DNA of 64,000 nt from Bremerella sp. JC817 (GCF_040718835.1 NZ_JBFEFG010000267.1:541501-605500); one strand, 5' to 3'. Counted from the first letter of the stretch, positions 17,412 through 26,090 are shown. Numbers and translations are program-made. Notes: generated by a model from the letters alone, not told the origin.

Positions 17412-17427
17412 ACTGGCTATTGTCCCT

Positions 17428-17765
17428 CTACTCCCCAATGATCTTCACCAGCACCCGCTTCCGACGCCGTCCATCAAACTCGTAGTAAAAGATGTGCTCC
17501 CACGGCCCCAGGTGCAGCTTGCATTTAGTAATAGCCACAACAACTTCTCGTCCCATGATCTGCCGTTTGTGGTGTGCGTCGGCGTTGTCTTCGCCAGTGC
17601 GGTTATGCAGGTAGCCGCCGCTGGCCGGGTCGGTGCCGGGGTTGAAAGGGACGAGTTCTTCCAGCCAGCGGTCGTAGTCCTGATGCAGGCCGCTTTCGTT
17701 GTCGTTGATGAACACACTGGCGGTAATATGCATCGCGTTCCCCAAACACACCGCACTACACACTA
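17428..17765 (-). pseudogene. yjbQ 3'-end copy (5' truncated, otherwise intact)
   Basis: Reads [20 protein letters not shown] through [40 protein letters not shown] and [16 protein letters not shown]. It is nearly identical to residues ~42-144 of the intact gene. Upstream of Gly-Asn-Ala the sequence AVCLG is shared with the 16745 copy but not with the intact gene. The open frame extends to a possible ATG at 17823, overlapping the end of the preceding cargo gene. Confidence 0.88.
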
Positions 17766-17782
17766 CCGTTTGTGGTCGAGGG

Positions 17783-18133
17783 TCAAACATCATCTCCTTC
17801 TTGCTCGTGGAGGAATCGTTCATGACTCCAATCCAGGTGGCTCAACTGAGTCAGTCTCACGTCTTTAGGAAACTCGCACCATGCCAAGACTCTGCACGAG
17901 ATTTGTTTCCCGACGGCCGGGAAGCTGTCGGGAAACGTCAACTTTTGATTTGGGGTAGTCTCGATAGCCTCGAAATGAATGATCTCCAGAAGCGCCGGGA
18001 TTTCGGGCAACTCGTCCAGCGTGACCCAAACACCGTACTGTTGCTGGTTCTTGACGACTCCAGTCATTGGCGTCCCGGCAGGATAGGTAACTATCAGCTT
18101 GTCCCATTCGTCTTGAGTGAATTCGTTGGTCAA
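17783..18133 (-). CDS. S1-domain-like (OB-fold) protein
   Basis: 116 residues from a TTG at 18133 preceded by CGGAG. The core [19 protein letters not shown] followed by [10 protein letters not shown] resembles an S1 RNA-binding domain (V-x-G-x-V-x5-G-V-W-V-x-L), with a second strand region [15 protein letters not shown]. It may bind RNA or a ribosomal partner. It lies in the first module after intact yjbQ. Its last codons overlap the frame of the yjbQ copy. An immunity role is inferred from position only. Confidence 0.65.
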   Translation of the reverse strand: MTNEFTQDEWDKLIVTYPAGTPMTGVVKNQQQYGVWVTLDELPEIPALLEIIHFEAIETTPNQKLTFPDSFPAVGKQISCRVLAWCEFPKDVRLTQLSHLDWSHERFLHEQEGDDV

Positions 18134-18173
18134 TTCGCTTGCTCCGAGGTAAATTCTTGTTGGGGTACTTCAT

Positions 18174-18398
18174 CTAATCGTTTCGATGCAAGTGTTTCAA
18201 ATCAGCGAGCATCCGCTCAAAGTCTTTCGCGCACAACTTGGCTAACTCGCTGGGCCGCATCCAGAAGGAAAGCTGCCCCAGTTTGGACAGAAGTTCCTCG
18301 TTCTCTCCATTTGACAGTCTCTCTTCGGCCCACGCGTGATATCGTGGTGCTTCCCTCAGCCGAAAATGCATCGGTCCATCTTTCCCCTGCTGAAACAC
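18174..18398 (-). CDS. Small hypothetical protein coupled to yjbQ
   Basis: 74 residues from a GTG at 18398; another GTG at 18407 overlaps the yjbQ stop (GTGA). The GGGGAG in the last yjbQ codons is ten bases before the 18398 start, so translation should be coupled. Helical and charged (RYHAWAEERLSNGENEELLS, LAKLCAKDFERMLADLKHLH). Family not recognised. Confidence 0.6.
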   Translation of the reverse strand: MFQQGKDGPMHFRLREAPRYHAWAEERLSNGENEELLSKLGQLSFWMRPSELAKLCAKDFERMLADLKHLHRND

Positions 18399-18403
18399 GA
18401 CTC

Positions 18404-18838
18404 TCACTCCCCAATAATCTTTACCAAGATCCGCTTCCGCCGTCGCCCATCAAACTCGTAGTAGAAGATGTGCTCCCACGGTCCCAGGTGCAGCTTGCCT
18501 TTGGTGATAGCCACCACCACCTCGCGCCCCATGATTTGCCGCTTGTGGTGGGCATCGGCGTTGTCTTCGCCGGTGCGGTTATGCAGGTAGCCGCCGCTGG
18601 CCGGGTCGGTACCAGGGCTAAAAGGAACGAGTTCTTCCAGCCAACGGTCGTAGTCCTGATGCAGGCCGCTTTCGTTGTCGTTGATGAACACGCTGGCGGT
18701 GATATGCATCGCATTCACAAGGACCAGGCCCTCGGCTACTTCGCTCTCAGCAACTATTTGCTCGACTTCGTTATGAATCGAAATGATCGCCCGACGTTTG
18801 GGCACATCCATCCACAGTTCTTTTGTCAGTGACTTCAT
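18404..18838 (-). CDS. yjbQ: YjbQ/UPF0047 family protein, intact; head of the cassette array
   Basis: 144 residues from the ATG at 18838, with GGAGG six bases upstream. The length and motifs match YjbQ (PF01894): [63 protein letters not shown] and a final KIIGE. The E. coli member is annotated as having weak thiamine-phosphate synthase activity, but the true role is unsettled. This is the only complete copy; seven further cargo modules downstream are preceded by its 3' end or remnants. A small inverted repeat TTGCCC/GGGCAA (18851-18870) lies between the promoter area and the ribosome site. Confidence 0.9.
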   Translation of the reverse strand: MKSLTKELWMDVPKRRAIISIHNEVEQIVAESEVAEGLVLVNAMHITASVFINDNESGLHQDYDRWLEELVPFSPGTDPASGGYLHNRTGEDNADAHHKRQIMGREVVVAITKGKLHLGPWEHIFYYEFDGRRRKRILVKIIGE

Positions 18839-18942
18839 GGTTTCCTCCGGTTGCCCATTGTAGCGGGCAATTCTCTGAGACACATCTAAAAGGCGTGCCT
18901 GGGGAACGCCATATGAATTGCCGCTAGTTCGCAGGGCGCATG

Positions 18943-18968
18943 AAAAAAGGCTCGCACAGGGCGAGCCT
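18943..18968 (-). terminator. Rho-independent terminator of DUF1559 pair 4
   Basis: On the minus strand: perfect eight-base stem AGGCTCGC/GCGAGCCT, five-base loop, then six T. It separates the lipoprotein at 19003 from yjbQ, so the array has its own promoter somewhere between 18839 and 18942. Confidence 0.88.
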
Positions 18969-19002
18969 CTTTCGGTTGATTGTTTCGCTGCTGCCGACAG
19001 GT

Positions 19003-19497
19003 TTACGAGGGCGAGGTGGTCGAGCAGTCGGACTTCAGGTCGAAGTTGTATTCGTTGCGGTCACCGCTGACGTTTACTCGCAGTTGCGATTTGCGGTTGT
19101 AGCAGGCCGGAATGGCGTCGGGCGGAAGTTTGGCAGGCTTAACGCCTTCTTGCGTCACTTCACCGTCCGCTTCTGCATCCGAATTGAAGCCGAGGATCTT
19201 GCGATCCATGCTCATCTCGACAACCTTTTCGCCAGCCATGATCCCCATGGCACGTTTGTCGAAGTGCAGCTCGTAATAGCCGCTGGAATCGGTCTTGGCG
19301 TACGAGAGCTTTCGAGTCTCGGTGTCAGTGAACGTGATGATGGCGTCGACCAATGGCTGGCCGTCGAGAGTCACGGTGCCGGACACGGGAATCAACTCAA
19401 GTCCGCGATAACTAGGCCGTGGGCGTGGATCGCATCCGCAAATCGCGGCGACGATCATCAGACCGAACAAAAACTTGAGAGGGGCAGGGTTTGTCAT
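19003..19497 (-). CDS. Small lipoprotein, transthyretin-like, partner of DUF1559
   Basis: 164 residues. The N-terminus is a lipoprotein signal ending AAICGC (Cys near residue 22), followed by [20 protein letters not shown], the usual domain start, and [14 protein letters not shown], as in other carboxypeptidase-regulatory-like domains. It is the second gene of a minus-strand pair with the DUF1559 gene at 20601 and ends before a strong terminator. Confidence 0.85.
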   Translation of the reverse strand: MTNPAPLKFLFGLMIVAAICGCDPRPRPSYRGLELIPVSGTVTLDGQPLVDAIITFTDTETRKLSYAKTDSSGYYELHFDKRAMGIMAGEKVVEMSMDRKILGFNSDAEADGEVTQEGVKPAKLPPDAIPACYNRKSQLRVNVSGDRNEYNFDLKSDCSTTSPS

Positions 19498-19644
19498 CGT
19501 TCTTATCGGTTTCGTAATTTTAAATCACAGTCGATGGTTCGTGGGGAACAATCGAAAGGCGAAAGCTTCCAAGCGAGTTTCGCCTGACGCAGCTTGGCGG
19601 AACATGATCGATCCGCCAAACCGTTGTCGCGAGATCGGGTAGCG

Positions 19645-20601
19645 TTAGTACGACCCAATCACTTCGCGGCCATTGCGGCTGCCGAGAGCGCGGTAGGTAT
19701 TGAAGTCGATGGTCTGCGGCACGAAGCGAACGCTGCCATCGCACAACACGAACTGAGCGCCGCCTGGGTGGTAGCTGCCGAAGGCAAGCTGAGCGACCAC
19801 GCCTGAGATGGAAGGATCGAGCGCGGCGTTCATTACCACGTTCATCGAACCGGCGACTTCGCAGAATTCGGTACCGCTGTTCTGGCCCGTGTCGGTTGCG
19901 TTCCATCCGCCAGTCTGAGGAGCGCCGATGTACCAGTGATCCATGGCGTTACCGTCGCGGGCTTCGTCGGGATCGGTGTAGGTTTCGCCAATGGCAACAG
20001 TGTTCGACAACCCGTCGACGACGTCGGCGAAACGAGTCGAGCTCAGGCCGTACATCACACCGTCTTGCTTGTACATGCCGAGGTGGACTTCCCCCGAAGA
20101 GACATTGGAATTGGTGTTGCCGAGGGCCTGCGACGATGCCACGCAAAGGTACGAACCAGGCACGCGTCCTTCGATGCCGTTGTTGTCGACCGCCTTGGGA
20201 ATCGCCATGCTGGGGCAGCGATAGCCATCGATGTATGTCGCACAGGCCGCTTCGTTGGCGCTGCCAGAGTTCCAGTTACCATCGCCACCTTCCTGCCAGA
20301 TGAGCGTCTCAAACAAATTGTTCAATTCCATCTGCGGCAGAATCGCAGCGTGCCACGAGGCTTCCAGGTTATTCCAGCCGTAAGGCAGGCACTTGTTGGT
20401 ATCGTGATAGTTATGCAGGGCCAGTCCCAATTGCTTCAAGTTGTTCTGGCAACTCATGCGGCGAGCAGCTTCACGAGCCTGCTGAACGGCTGGTAGAAGC
20501 AGGGCGATCAACACACCAATAATGGCGATGACGACCAGCAATTCCACGAGCGTAAAACCACGCCGGCTGTTGGAAGGGTTCGATGACATTGGACAGCTCA
20601 T
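19645..20601 (-). CDS. DUF1559 pseudopilin-like secreted protein
   Basis: 318 residues from the ATG at 20601 (MSCPMSSNPSNSRRG); ATG 20589 is an alternative. Prepilin motif [19 protein letters not shown], then [20 protein letters not shown], and at the C-terminus YHPGGAQFVLCDGSVRF. Upstream it has the three-block element (20690-20758) also found before the DUF1559 gene at 9247. The two pairs bracket the immunity array in the same orientation. Confidence 0.92.
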   Translation of the reverse strand: MSCPMSSNPSNSRRGFTLVELLVVIAIIGVLIALLLPAVQQAREAARRMSCQNNLKQLGLALHNYHDTNKCLPYGWNNLEASWHAAILPQMELNNLFETLIWQEGGDGNWNSGSANEAACATYIDGYRCPSMAIPKAVDNNGIEGRVPGSYLCVASSQALGNTNSNVSSGEVHLGMYKQDGVMYGLSSTRFADVVDGLSNTVAIGETYTDPDEARDGNAMDHWYIGAPQTGGWNATDTGQNSGTEFCEVAGSMNVVMNAALDPSISGVVAQLAFGSYHPGGAQFVLCDGSVRFVPQTIDFNTYRALGSRNGREVIGSY

Positions 20602-20689
20602 CAACTTCACTCTAAATCAATTAATACACATTTGATTAAAAATACCTTACGGACGAACCAGGACATCGCCCTTATTCGGTCCGACGAGC

Positions 20690-20758
20690 GTTAGTAGAAC
20701 CACGATCTGAAATAGTGCCCAGGGTTCAATTTTGTTGACAAGCGACAATTCATCGAAA
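20690..20758 (-). promoter_or_regulatory. Conserved three-block upstream element, copy B
   Basis: Minus strand: TTTCGATGAATTGTC, 18 bases, ACCCTGGGCACT, 13 bases, GTTCTACTAAC. Block order and spacing are identical to 9337-9405. Confidence 0.55.
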
Positions 20759-21046
20759 CCTCATAGAGGACCTCGATCACGTGCGACTTCTGGGGGTAGG
20801 CGGCTTCGCAAAACAAAGAGTTCTGTGCGCGATTGCGAGAGTGAATATTTCTATCCCTAAACCGAAACGGCTACTTCTGGTCGTTTTCGGGCTTTCGCAT
20901 GAAGGGAAGCGATAGTCCGCTAGAAAAGCTCTGAAAGGAGATAACGGTCGGGTAGACTGTATTGCGCAAGACCAAAGCGTGAACCAAACGGCGTTAAAGA
21001 ATGTCTGATACGGCACTTATCGTCATCCCGCTGAGCGAGGTCCTCG
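20759..21046. other. Intergenic region, nothing recognised
   Basis: Separates the leader of DUF1559 pair 4 from the divergent acetyltransferase gene. No gene or clear promoter seen. Confidence 0.4.
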
Positions 21047-21571
21047 ATGCAAATCCTTACCACCCGACCTGATATCTATCTTTCGCCGTTCACGTCGAGC
21101 GACAGTACCGCTTGTGTCGAGCTGCTTCAGGAGAAGGATGTGCACGAAGGGCTGCTGCTGATGCCCTATCCTTATGGCCCCGGCGACTTTGAGACTTGGT
21201 TTTCGTTCGTCGCGGAAGAAACGGCCTTGCTTCAGAGCCCTGGCCAATTGGCGATTCGGCAATCTCCAGGCAGTTTCCTCGGGGGCATCGGGACGAAAGA
21301 CCTGGTGCTGGGGCATCGCTGCGAGATCGGCTATTGGCTCGGCAAGCCTTACTGGGGCCAAGGCGTCATGCCGACCGTGGTTGGGCCTTTCTGCGAGTAC
21401 CTGCACGAAACGTTCTCGCTGGTGCGGATTACGGCGACCGTATTCGCCAACAATCCAGCGTCGATGCGGGTACTCGACAAGTGCGGCTTCCAGCGGGAAG
21501 GCATCCTGCGAAAGCACTACCGTAAGCATGGCCGCTTCATCGACGGCGTGCTTTTCGCGAAGGTGTGGTAG
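21047..21571 (+). CDS. GNAT N-acetyltransferase (RimJ/RimL type)
   Basis: 174 residues. The acetyl-CoA-binding region is visible as GYWLGKPYWGQGVMPTVVGP, the Q/R-x-x-G-x-G/A-like motif A, followed by VRITATVFANNPASMRVLDK and CGFQREGILRKHYRKHGRF, the typical C-terminal part of the RimJ/RimL group. The substrate cannot be told from the sequence. It converges with the exonuclease-fold gene, with 13 bases between the two ends. Confidence 0.88.
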   Translation: MQILTTRPDIYLSPFTSSDSTACVELLQEKDVHEGLLLMPYPYGPGDFETWFSFVAEETALLQSPGQLAIRQSPGSFLGGIGTKDLVLGHRCEIGYWLGKPYWGQGVMPTVVGPFCEYLHETFSLVRITATVFANNPASMRVLDKCGFQREGILRKHYRKHGRFIDGVLFAKVW

Positions 21572-21584
21572 CGGCGAGGCCGAG

Positions 21585-22385
21585 CTACTCGCTCCCGCCG
21601 GTCCACTCGAGCACCGCCAGGATCGCCAGGTGGTCGGACGCGACCGCTTCGTCCAGTACCTGGAACTCGACCACTTTCCACTGGCTGGCGGGACGTAGCA
21701 GAATGAAATCAATCTGCCGCTCCGGGTCGTCGCTGGGGATCGTGGCGACCGGCTCGGCGTTGGCCTGAGTCCAATGCGGGGCCAAGATCTGCAGAGCCTT
21801 GCTCTCAGGCACATCGTTCAAATCGCCAGCCAGCAGGGCGGGGCGGTCGCCCCAGTCCTTGGTCAGCTTATTGATCTCTTCGCACGAGGCGATGCGGTCG
21901 GCATTGTGCGAACGATGATCGAGATGGGTTGCCAGGACCTTGAGCGAAGGCTGCAGGCCAGGGACGCGGATATCGGCCTCGATCACGCCCCGCGGTTCGC
22001 CTGGATTGACTTGGGGCAGGCGGTGATTGGTCATCGAGATCGATGGATAGCGGGTCAGAATGGCGTTGCCGTATTGCCCGCCTTGCAGTTTCAGATTGCC
22101 GCCAAAGACGCTATTCATCTTCAGCATCTCAGCAAGTGTGGCCGCTTGATCCACCTTGCCGGTTCGGGACGTATTCTGATCGACCTCTTGCAAGGCGATG
22201 ATGTCAGGCTTGGCTGCAGCAATGGTGTCGGCGATTCGTTTCAGATCGAGCTTGCGATCGGTCCCTTCGCCGTGGTGAATGTTGTAACTCACCACGCGAA
22301 TTTGGATCGGCTCGCTGGCGATCGCTGCCACCGGAAGAACAAGCGAAAGAACCCAAGTTACCGGTAGCAGCGTCGATCGAATCAC
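21585..22385 (-). CDS. Secreted endonuclease/exonuclease/phosphatase family protein
   Basis: 266 residues with a signal peptide (cleavage near AIAS). Family motifs in order: VVSYNIHHGEG, IIALQEVDQNTSRTG (metal-binding Glu), VLATHLDHRS, LLAGDLNDVPES and IDFILLRP, with ASDHLAILAVLE at the end (catalytic Asp-His). It probably hydrolyses phosphoesters (nucleic acid, sphingolipid-like or inositol phosphate) outside the cytoplasm. It lies 26 bases after the FAD oxidoreductase in the same direction, suggesting one transcript. Confidence 0.88.
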   Translation of the reverse strand: MIRSTLLPVTWVLSLVLPVAAIASEPIQIRVVSYNIHHGEGTDRKLDLKRIADTIAAAKPDIIALQEVDQNTSRTGKVDQAATLAEMLKMNSVFGGNLKLQGGQYGNAILTRYPSISMTNHRLPQVNPGEPRGVIEADIRVPGLQPSLKVLATHLDHRSHNADRIASCEEINKLTKDWGDRPALLAGDLNDVPESKALQILAPHWTQANAEPVATIPSDDPERQIDFILLRPASQWKVVEFQVLDEAVASDHLAILAVLEWTGGSE

Positions 22386-22411
22386 GATGGCAAACCTTTG
22401 CGGCTGGCAGG

Positions 22412-24475
22412 CTATTTCACAGGGACAAACACCACGGCGTCGGCCACGACATAGCCGTCGACACCTTCGTTGGTGATGACCACTTTACCATCATCGGCAA
22501 GGTCAAACTGCCCCAGCGAAACAAACACGCCGTCAACTTTCGGCTGCTTCTTCTGGTTCAGCTTTCCTTGGTAGATGGCTTCGCTGCCCGAGTAAACAGC
22601 AACCGGAACGTTCGTCGCACGATTGGCATTGCTTGAGTAGGCAACGCGAACGTCGTACTTGCCCGGCTTCAGGTCCTTGGCATGAAATTCGATTTTCTTG
22701 CCACCCTGCTTGTTGTCGTCGTGGACGTAGCCCTTGCCGACGTAGCCACCCAGCGAATGGCTTTCCAGCCAGGTGCCGGACTTGGTGGCTTCATGGTCGT
22801 CGATGACAACCCCCTTCAGCTTGGCGGCGTCGATCACGTTACGGGCCGGGGCTGGCTTGCGTTCCATTTCCAGAACCTGGCCATCCTTCAGCAGACGCTC
22901 CTTCAGCTCGGCATAGTCGACGTCTTGAACTGGGATCTGATGATCCAAAGCCATCGAAGCAGCCGTCGCTACCGATTGGCCCAGAATCATGAACACAGGT
23001 TCCATACGGATCGAACCGTAAGCGATGTGTGAAGAAGAAACGCAAACCGGAACCAACAGGTTTGTGCATTCGCTCTTCTTGGGCGTCAGGCTGTCGTAGC
23101 TGATCGGATAAGCGCCGCCTGGATTGACCTGAATGTCCCCTTCGTTACGGACGAAACCCTTGTCGTTGACATAACGCTGAACGTTGTGCGAGTCCATATT
23201 GTACGAACCCATGCCGACGCTCTTCGGCGTTGGCTGAACGGCACGTAGCATTGGTTCGCACATGACGACTGGGCCGACCATGCGGCGAGCTTCACGCACG
23301 TAGATCTGGTGAGGCCAGTTGCCGTTGTCGACGAACTCGTCCTTGGCCAGACCCCACTTGTTCATACGATCTTGAATATCCTTCGGCACCGAGGGATCGT
23401 TGGCGATGAAGTAGAGCCAGCCCTTCTGGTACTGCTCGTGCTCTTTGATGATTTCCTGGCGACGTTCGTAAGTCGCTTCGGGATAGTCGTAGTTCATCCC
23501 GATGTTGTCGGTCGAGAAACCACCATGGTTGTTGGTGTCGGTCTTGAAGTTGGGTGCCGGATCAAACTTGTTGAAGACCCCCTTCCAGCCACCCTGCAGG
23601 TACCGAGCCAACAGTGCGTACTGCTTCGGATCGTAGCCTTCTGGCTTTGGGAATTTGACCTGGTTCTCTTTGGCAGTCGTCAAGCACATACGGAAGCAAT
23701 ACGCCTGGATCTTATCGTCGCCGCTTCCATCAGGACCTGGTTGTTCGGCCGAAATGCGTGGCAGCAGGCCGCTGCTTGGATCGCCTTCCACCACGTAAGC
23801 GCTGACTGGGAAATCGAACTGATGGCTGTGCGCACGGGCTGTCTGAACACCGTTCAACGATTCGCCGTAGACATCGTTTGCTTCACGACCGACGTGGAAC
23901 GAAACCCCGGCGGCGGCCATCAGGTCCCCTTCGTAAGTCGTATCCATGAAGATCTTACCGGCGTAGGTATTGCCATCCAGCGTGGTGATGCTGACGATCT
24001 TGCCGTCGACCACCTTCACGCCGTTCTTACGATCGAGCCACTGGTCGCGAACGACAGGGATCTTGTATTCGTCGACGATTTCTTCAAACACCTTTTCGGC
24101 AACGTGCGGCTCGAAGACCCACATCGAGTCTTCATTGGCACGGTAGCGGCTGTACTGCTCAGCCTTCTGCTGACGCCAGGCTTCTGGCTGATCGTAATGC
24201 TTCTTCACTCGCTGATAGAAATCGAGCGAGAGACCGCCGATCGCGGACTTGTTGCCACTGTCGGTCCAACCCAAGCCACCGCTCGACAACCCACCGAGGT
24301 GCGTGTCTGGTGAAACAATGACAACCGACTTCCCCATCTTCTTGGCTTGCACGGCTGCCGTGATCGCAGCAGAAGTACCGCCATAAATCACGATGTCGTA
24401 TTGCTGTGGGGCAGCCTGCAACGACGAAACCAACATGGCGCAGGCAATCGCGCACGATGCGAAATAGCGAATCAC
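22412..24475 (-). CDS. Secreted FAD-dependent oxidoreductase with golvesin-like C-terminus
   Basis: 687 residues. I choose GTG 24475 because GGAG lies nine bases upstream and it opens a signal peptide (cleavage near LQAA). The FAD-binding Rossmann motif is VIYGGTSAAITAAVQAKKMG, followed by HLGGLSSGGLGWTD, as in the FAD_oxidored (PF12831) group of planctomycetes. Residues ~580-687 form a separate beta domain resembling the golvesin/xanthan-lyase C-terminal type (VRVAYSSNANRATNVPVAVY). The substrate may be a sugar or polysaccharide end group. It is divergent from the sulfatase at 24678. Confidence 0.87.
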   Translation of the reverse strand: MIRYFASCAIACAMLVSSLQAAPQQYDIVIYGGTSAAITAAVQAKKMGKSVVIVSPDTHLGGLSSGGLGWTDSGNKSAIGGLSLDFYQRVKKHYDQPEAWRQQKAEQYSRYRANEDSMWVFEPHVAEKVFEEIVDEYKIPVVRDQWLDRKNGVKVVDGKIVSITTLDGNTYAGKIFMDTTYEGDLMAAAGVSFHVGREANDVYGESLNGVQTARAHSHQFDFPVSAYVVEGDPSSGLLPRISAEQPGPDGSGDDKIQAYCFRMCLTTAKENQVKFPKPEGYDPKQYALLARYLQGGWKGVFNKFDPAPNFKTDTNNHGGFSTDNIGMNYDYPEATYERRQEIIKEHEQYQKGWLYFIANDPSVPKDIQDRMNKWGLAKDEFVDNGNWPHQIYVREARRMVGPVVMCEPMLRAVQPTPKSVGMGSYNMDSHNVQRYVNDKGFVRNEGDIQVNPGGAYPISYDSLTPKKSECTNLLVPVCVSSSHIAYGSIRMEPVFMILGQSVATAASMALDHQIPVQDVDYAELKERLLKDGQVLEMERKPAPARNVIDAAKLKGVVIDDHEATKSGTWLESHSLGGYVGKGYVHDDNKQGGKKIEFHAKDLKPGKYDVRVAYSSNANRATNVPVAVYSGSEAIYQGKLNQKKQPKVDGVFVSLGQFDLADDGKVVITNEGVDGYVVADAVVFVPVK

Positions 24476-24535
24476 AGGGAGAACTCCGAATAGGGTGGGG
24501 AAATCTGAGGTCCCTCTATCGTAGCCCAAAGCTAA

Positions 24536-24551
24536 GGCGGATCAATCCGCC
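24536..24551. promoter_or_regulatory. Perfect inverted repeat between divergent genes
   Basis: GGCGGAT-CA-ATCCGCC, seven-base arms, in the 200-base region between the FAD oxidoreductase (minus) and sulfatase (plus) starts. It could be an operator for both; no regulator identified. Confidence 0.35.
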
Positions 24552-24677
24552 CTGGAAGGCGTCTTGCGCAGGCTTATACACCAGAAAGCGTTTGCTTCGC
24601 GATCTACCAGACGGCAAAATAGCGGCAGTTTGCTCCCTTTCCCTTCCACGCGTGCTCTTCCCTGCCGAGTCCCGACC

Positions 24678-26090
24678 ATGCTGACGAGTCCCTTTCGCCC
24701 AATCTGCCTCTCGGCTGTGACGTTCGCACTCTGCTTATTCGGCGTGTTCTCGTCGGCTGACGCGGCTGAAAAACGGCTGAATGTGCTGTTTATCGCCGTC
24801 GATGACATGAACAACGATCTGGGCTGCTATGGGCACGATCAGGTCTATAGCCCCAATATCGATCGTCTCGCCCAATCGGGAACTCGCTTTGATCGAGCCT
24901 ATTGCCAGTTCCCGCTCTGCTCACCCAGCCGAACGTCGATCATGACCGGGCTTCGTCCCGACGCGACGACAGTCTACGACCTGAAGAAACATTTTCGCAA
25001 AGTTTTGCCCGAGGTGGTGACCATGCCGCAGGCCTTTGCCAAGGCAGGCTACTTCACCGCTCGAGTTGGCAAGATCTATCATTACGGCAACCCAGGCCAG
25101 ATCGGCACCAACGGATTAGACGATGCCCCGTCGTGGCAAGTCCGCATTAACCCGAGCGGACGCGATAAGAAGGAAGAGAACCTCCTCACCAATCACACGC
25201 CGAAACGTGGCCTCGGTAGTTCGCTTAGCTTCATGGCGGCCGAGGGAACCGATGAAGAACAAACCGATGGCATCGTCGCGACCGAAGCGATTCGCCTGAT
25301 GGAAGAACATCGCGACGAACCGTTCTTCATTGCCGCCGGCTTCTATCGTCCCCACTGCCCCTACATCGCCCCGAAGAAATACTTCGAGCACTATCCGATC
25401 GGCAAAGTGCCCGTCTGGAGCAACGACTTCCCAGAAGTGAAACAGGTTCCGCAATGGGCTCTGGCATCCAATAAGCCGTGGCCATGGTTGGGCGTGAATC
25501 CACAACAACTGCAAGAAGCCCAACAGGCCTATTGGGCGACCATCAGCTTTGTCGACGCCCAGGTCGGTCGCCTGATGGATGCCCTCGATCGGCTTGAACT
25601 GCGCGAGAACACCGTCGTCGTTTTCTGGAGCGACCATGGTTATCACTTTGGTGCCCATGGACTGGTGAAGAAGCAAAGCTTGTTCGAGCAAAGTGCCCGG
25701 GTTCCGTTTATTATCTCGGCCCCAGGGCAAAAGCAAATCGGAACGCACACCGGACGCACGGTTGAACTGGTTGATGTTTATCCAACACTGACCGACCTGT
25801 GCGGGATCGAAGCCCCTCAGAATCTTGCTGGCGAGAGCCTGGTACCACTGCTTAACGATCCCGAAGCAACGTGGGACAAGCCAGCCCTGACGCAGACCAT
25901 CCGTGGCCCGAAGATGATGGGCTACAGCTTGCGGACGGAGCGTTATCGCTTGACGAAATGGGGCGACGATGGCCTGGAACTTTACGACTACGAGACCGAT
26001 CCGAACGAGCTACACAACCTGGCCAACGATCCCGAGCATGCGGAATTGGTGAAGGAATTGAGCGCGAAGTTAACAAACCTTCGCAATTGA
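24678..26090 (+). CDS. Secreted sulfatase, iduronate-2-sulfatase type
   Basis: 470 residues from the ATG at 24678; the longer frame from 24564 lacks a signal. A signal peptide ends near ADAA. Metal-binding IAVDDMNNDLG, then CSPSRTSIMTG with the formylglycine cysteine at about residue 81, then FIAAGFYRPHCPYIAPKKYF and FWSDHGYHFGAHGLVKKQSL, which matches the iduronate-2-sulfatase group (S1_7). It would release sulfate from a polysaccharide outside the cytoplasm after activation by a formylglycine-generating enzyme. No such enzyme is in the window. Confidence 0.93.
   Translation: MLTSPFRPICLSAVTFALCLFGVFSSADAAEKRLNVLFIAVDDMNNDLGCYGHDQVYSPNIDRLAQSGTRFDRAYCQFPLCSPSRTSIMTGLRPDATTVYDLKKHFRKVLPEVVTMPQAFAKAGYFTARVGKIYHYGNPGQIGTNGLDDAPSWQVRINPSGRDKKEENLLTNHTPKRGLGSSLSFMAAEGTDEEQTDGIVATEAIRLMEEHRDEPFFIAAGFYRPHCPYIAPKKYFEHYPIGKVPVWSNDFPEVKQVPQWALASNKPWPWLGVNPQQLQEAQQAYWATISFVDAQVGRLMDALDRLELRENTVVVFWSDHGYHFGAHGLVKKQSLFEQSARVPFIISAPGQKQIGTHTGRTVELVDVYPTLTDLCGIEAPQNLAGESLVPLLNDPEATWDKPALTQTIRGPKMMGYSLRTERYRLTKWGDDGLELYDYETDPNELHNLANDPEHAELVKELSAKLTNLRN

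Noticed and set aside
9816..18838. Integron cassette array
   Set aside because: No integron integrase and no attC-type palindromes between genes; the repeats are coding yjbQ ends, not 60-140-base folded sites.
9816..18838. Polymorphic toxin locus
   Set aside because: No toxin, Rhs/YD repeat, CdiA, PAAR, VgrG or secretion signal was found; only immunity-like genes.
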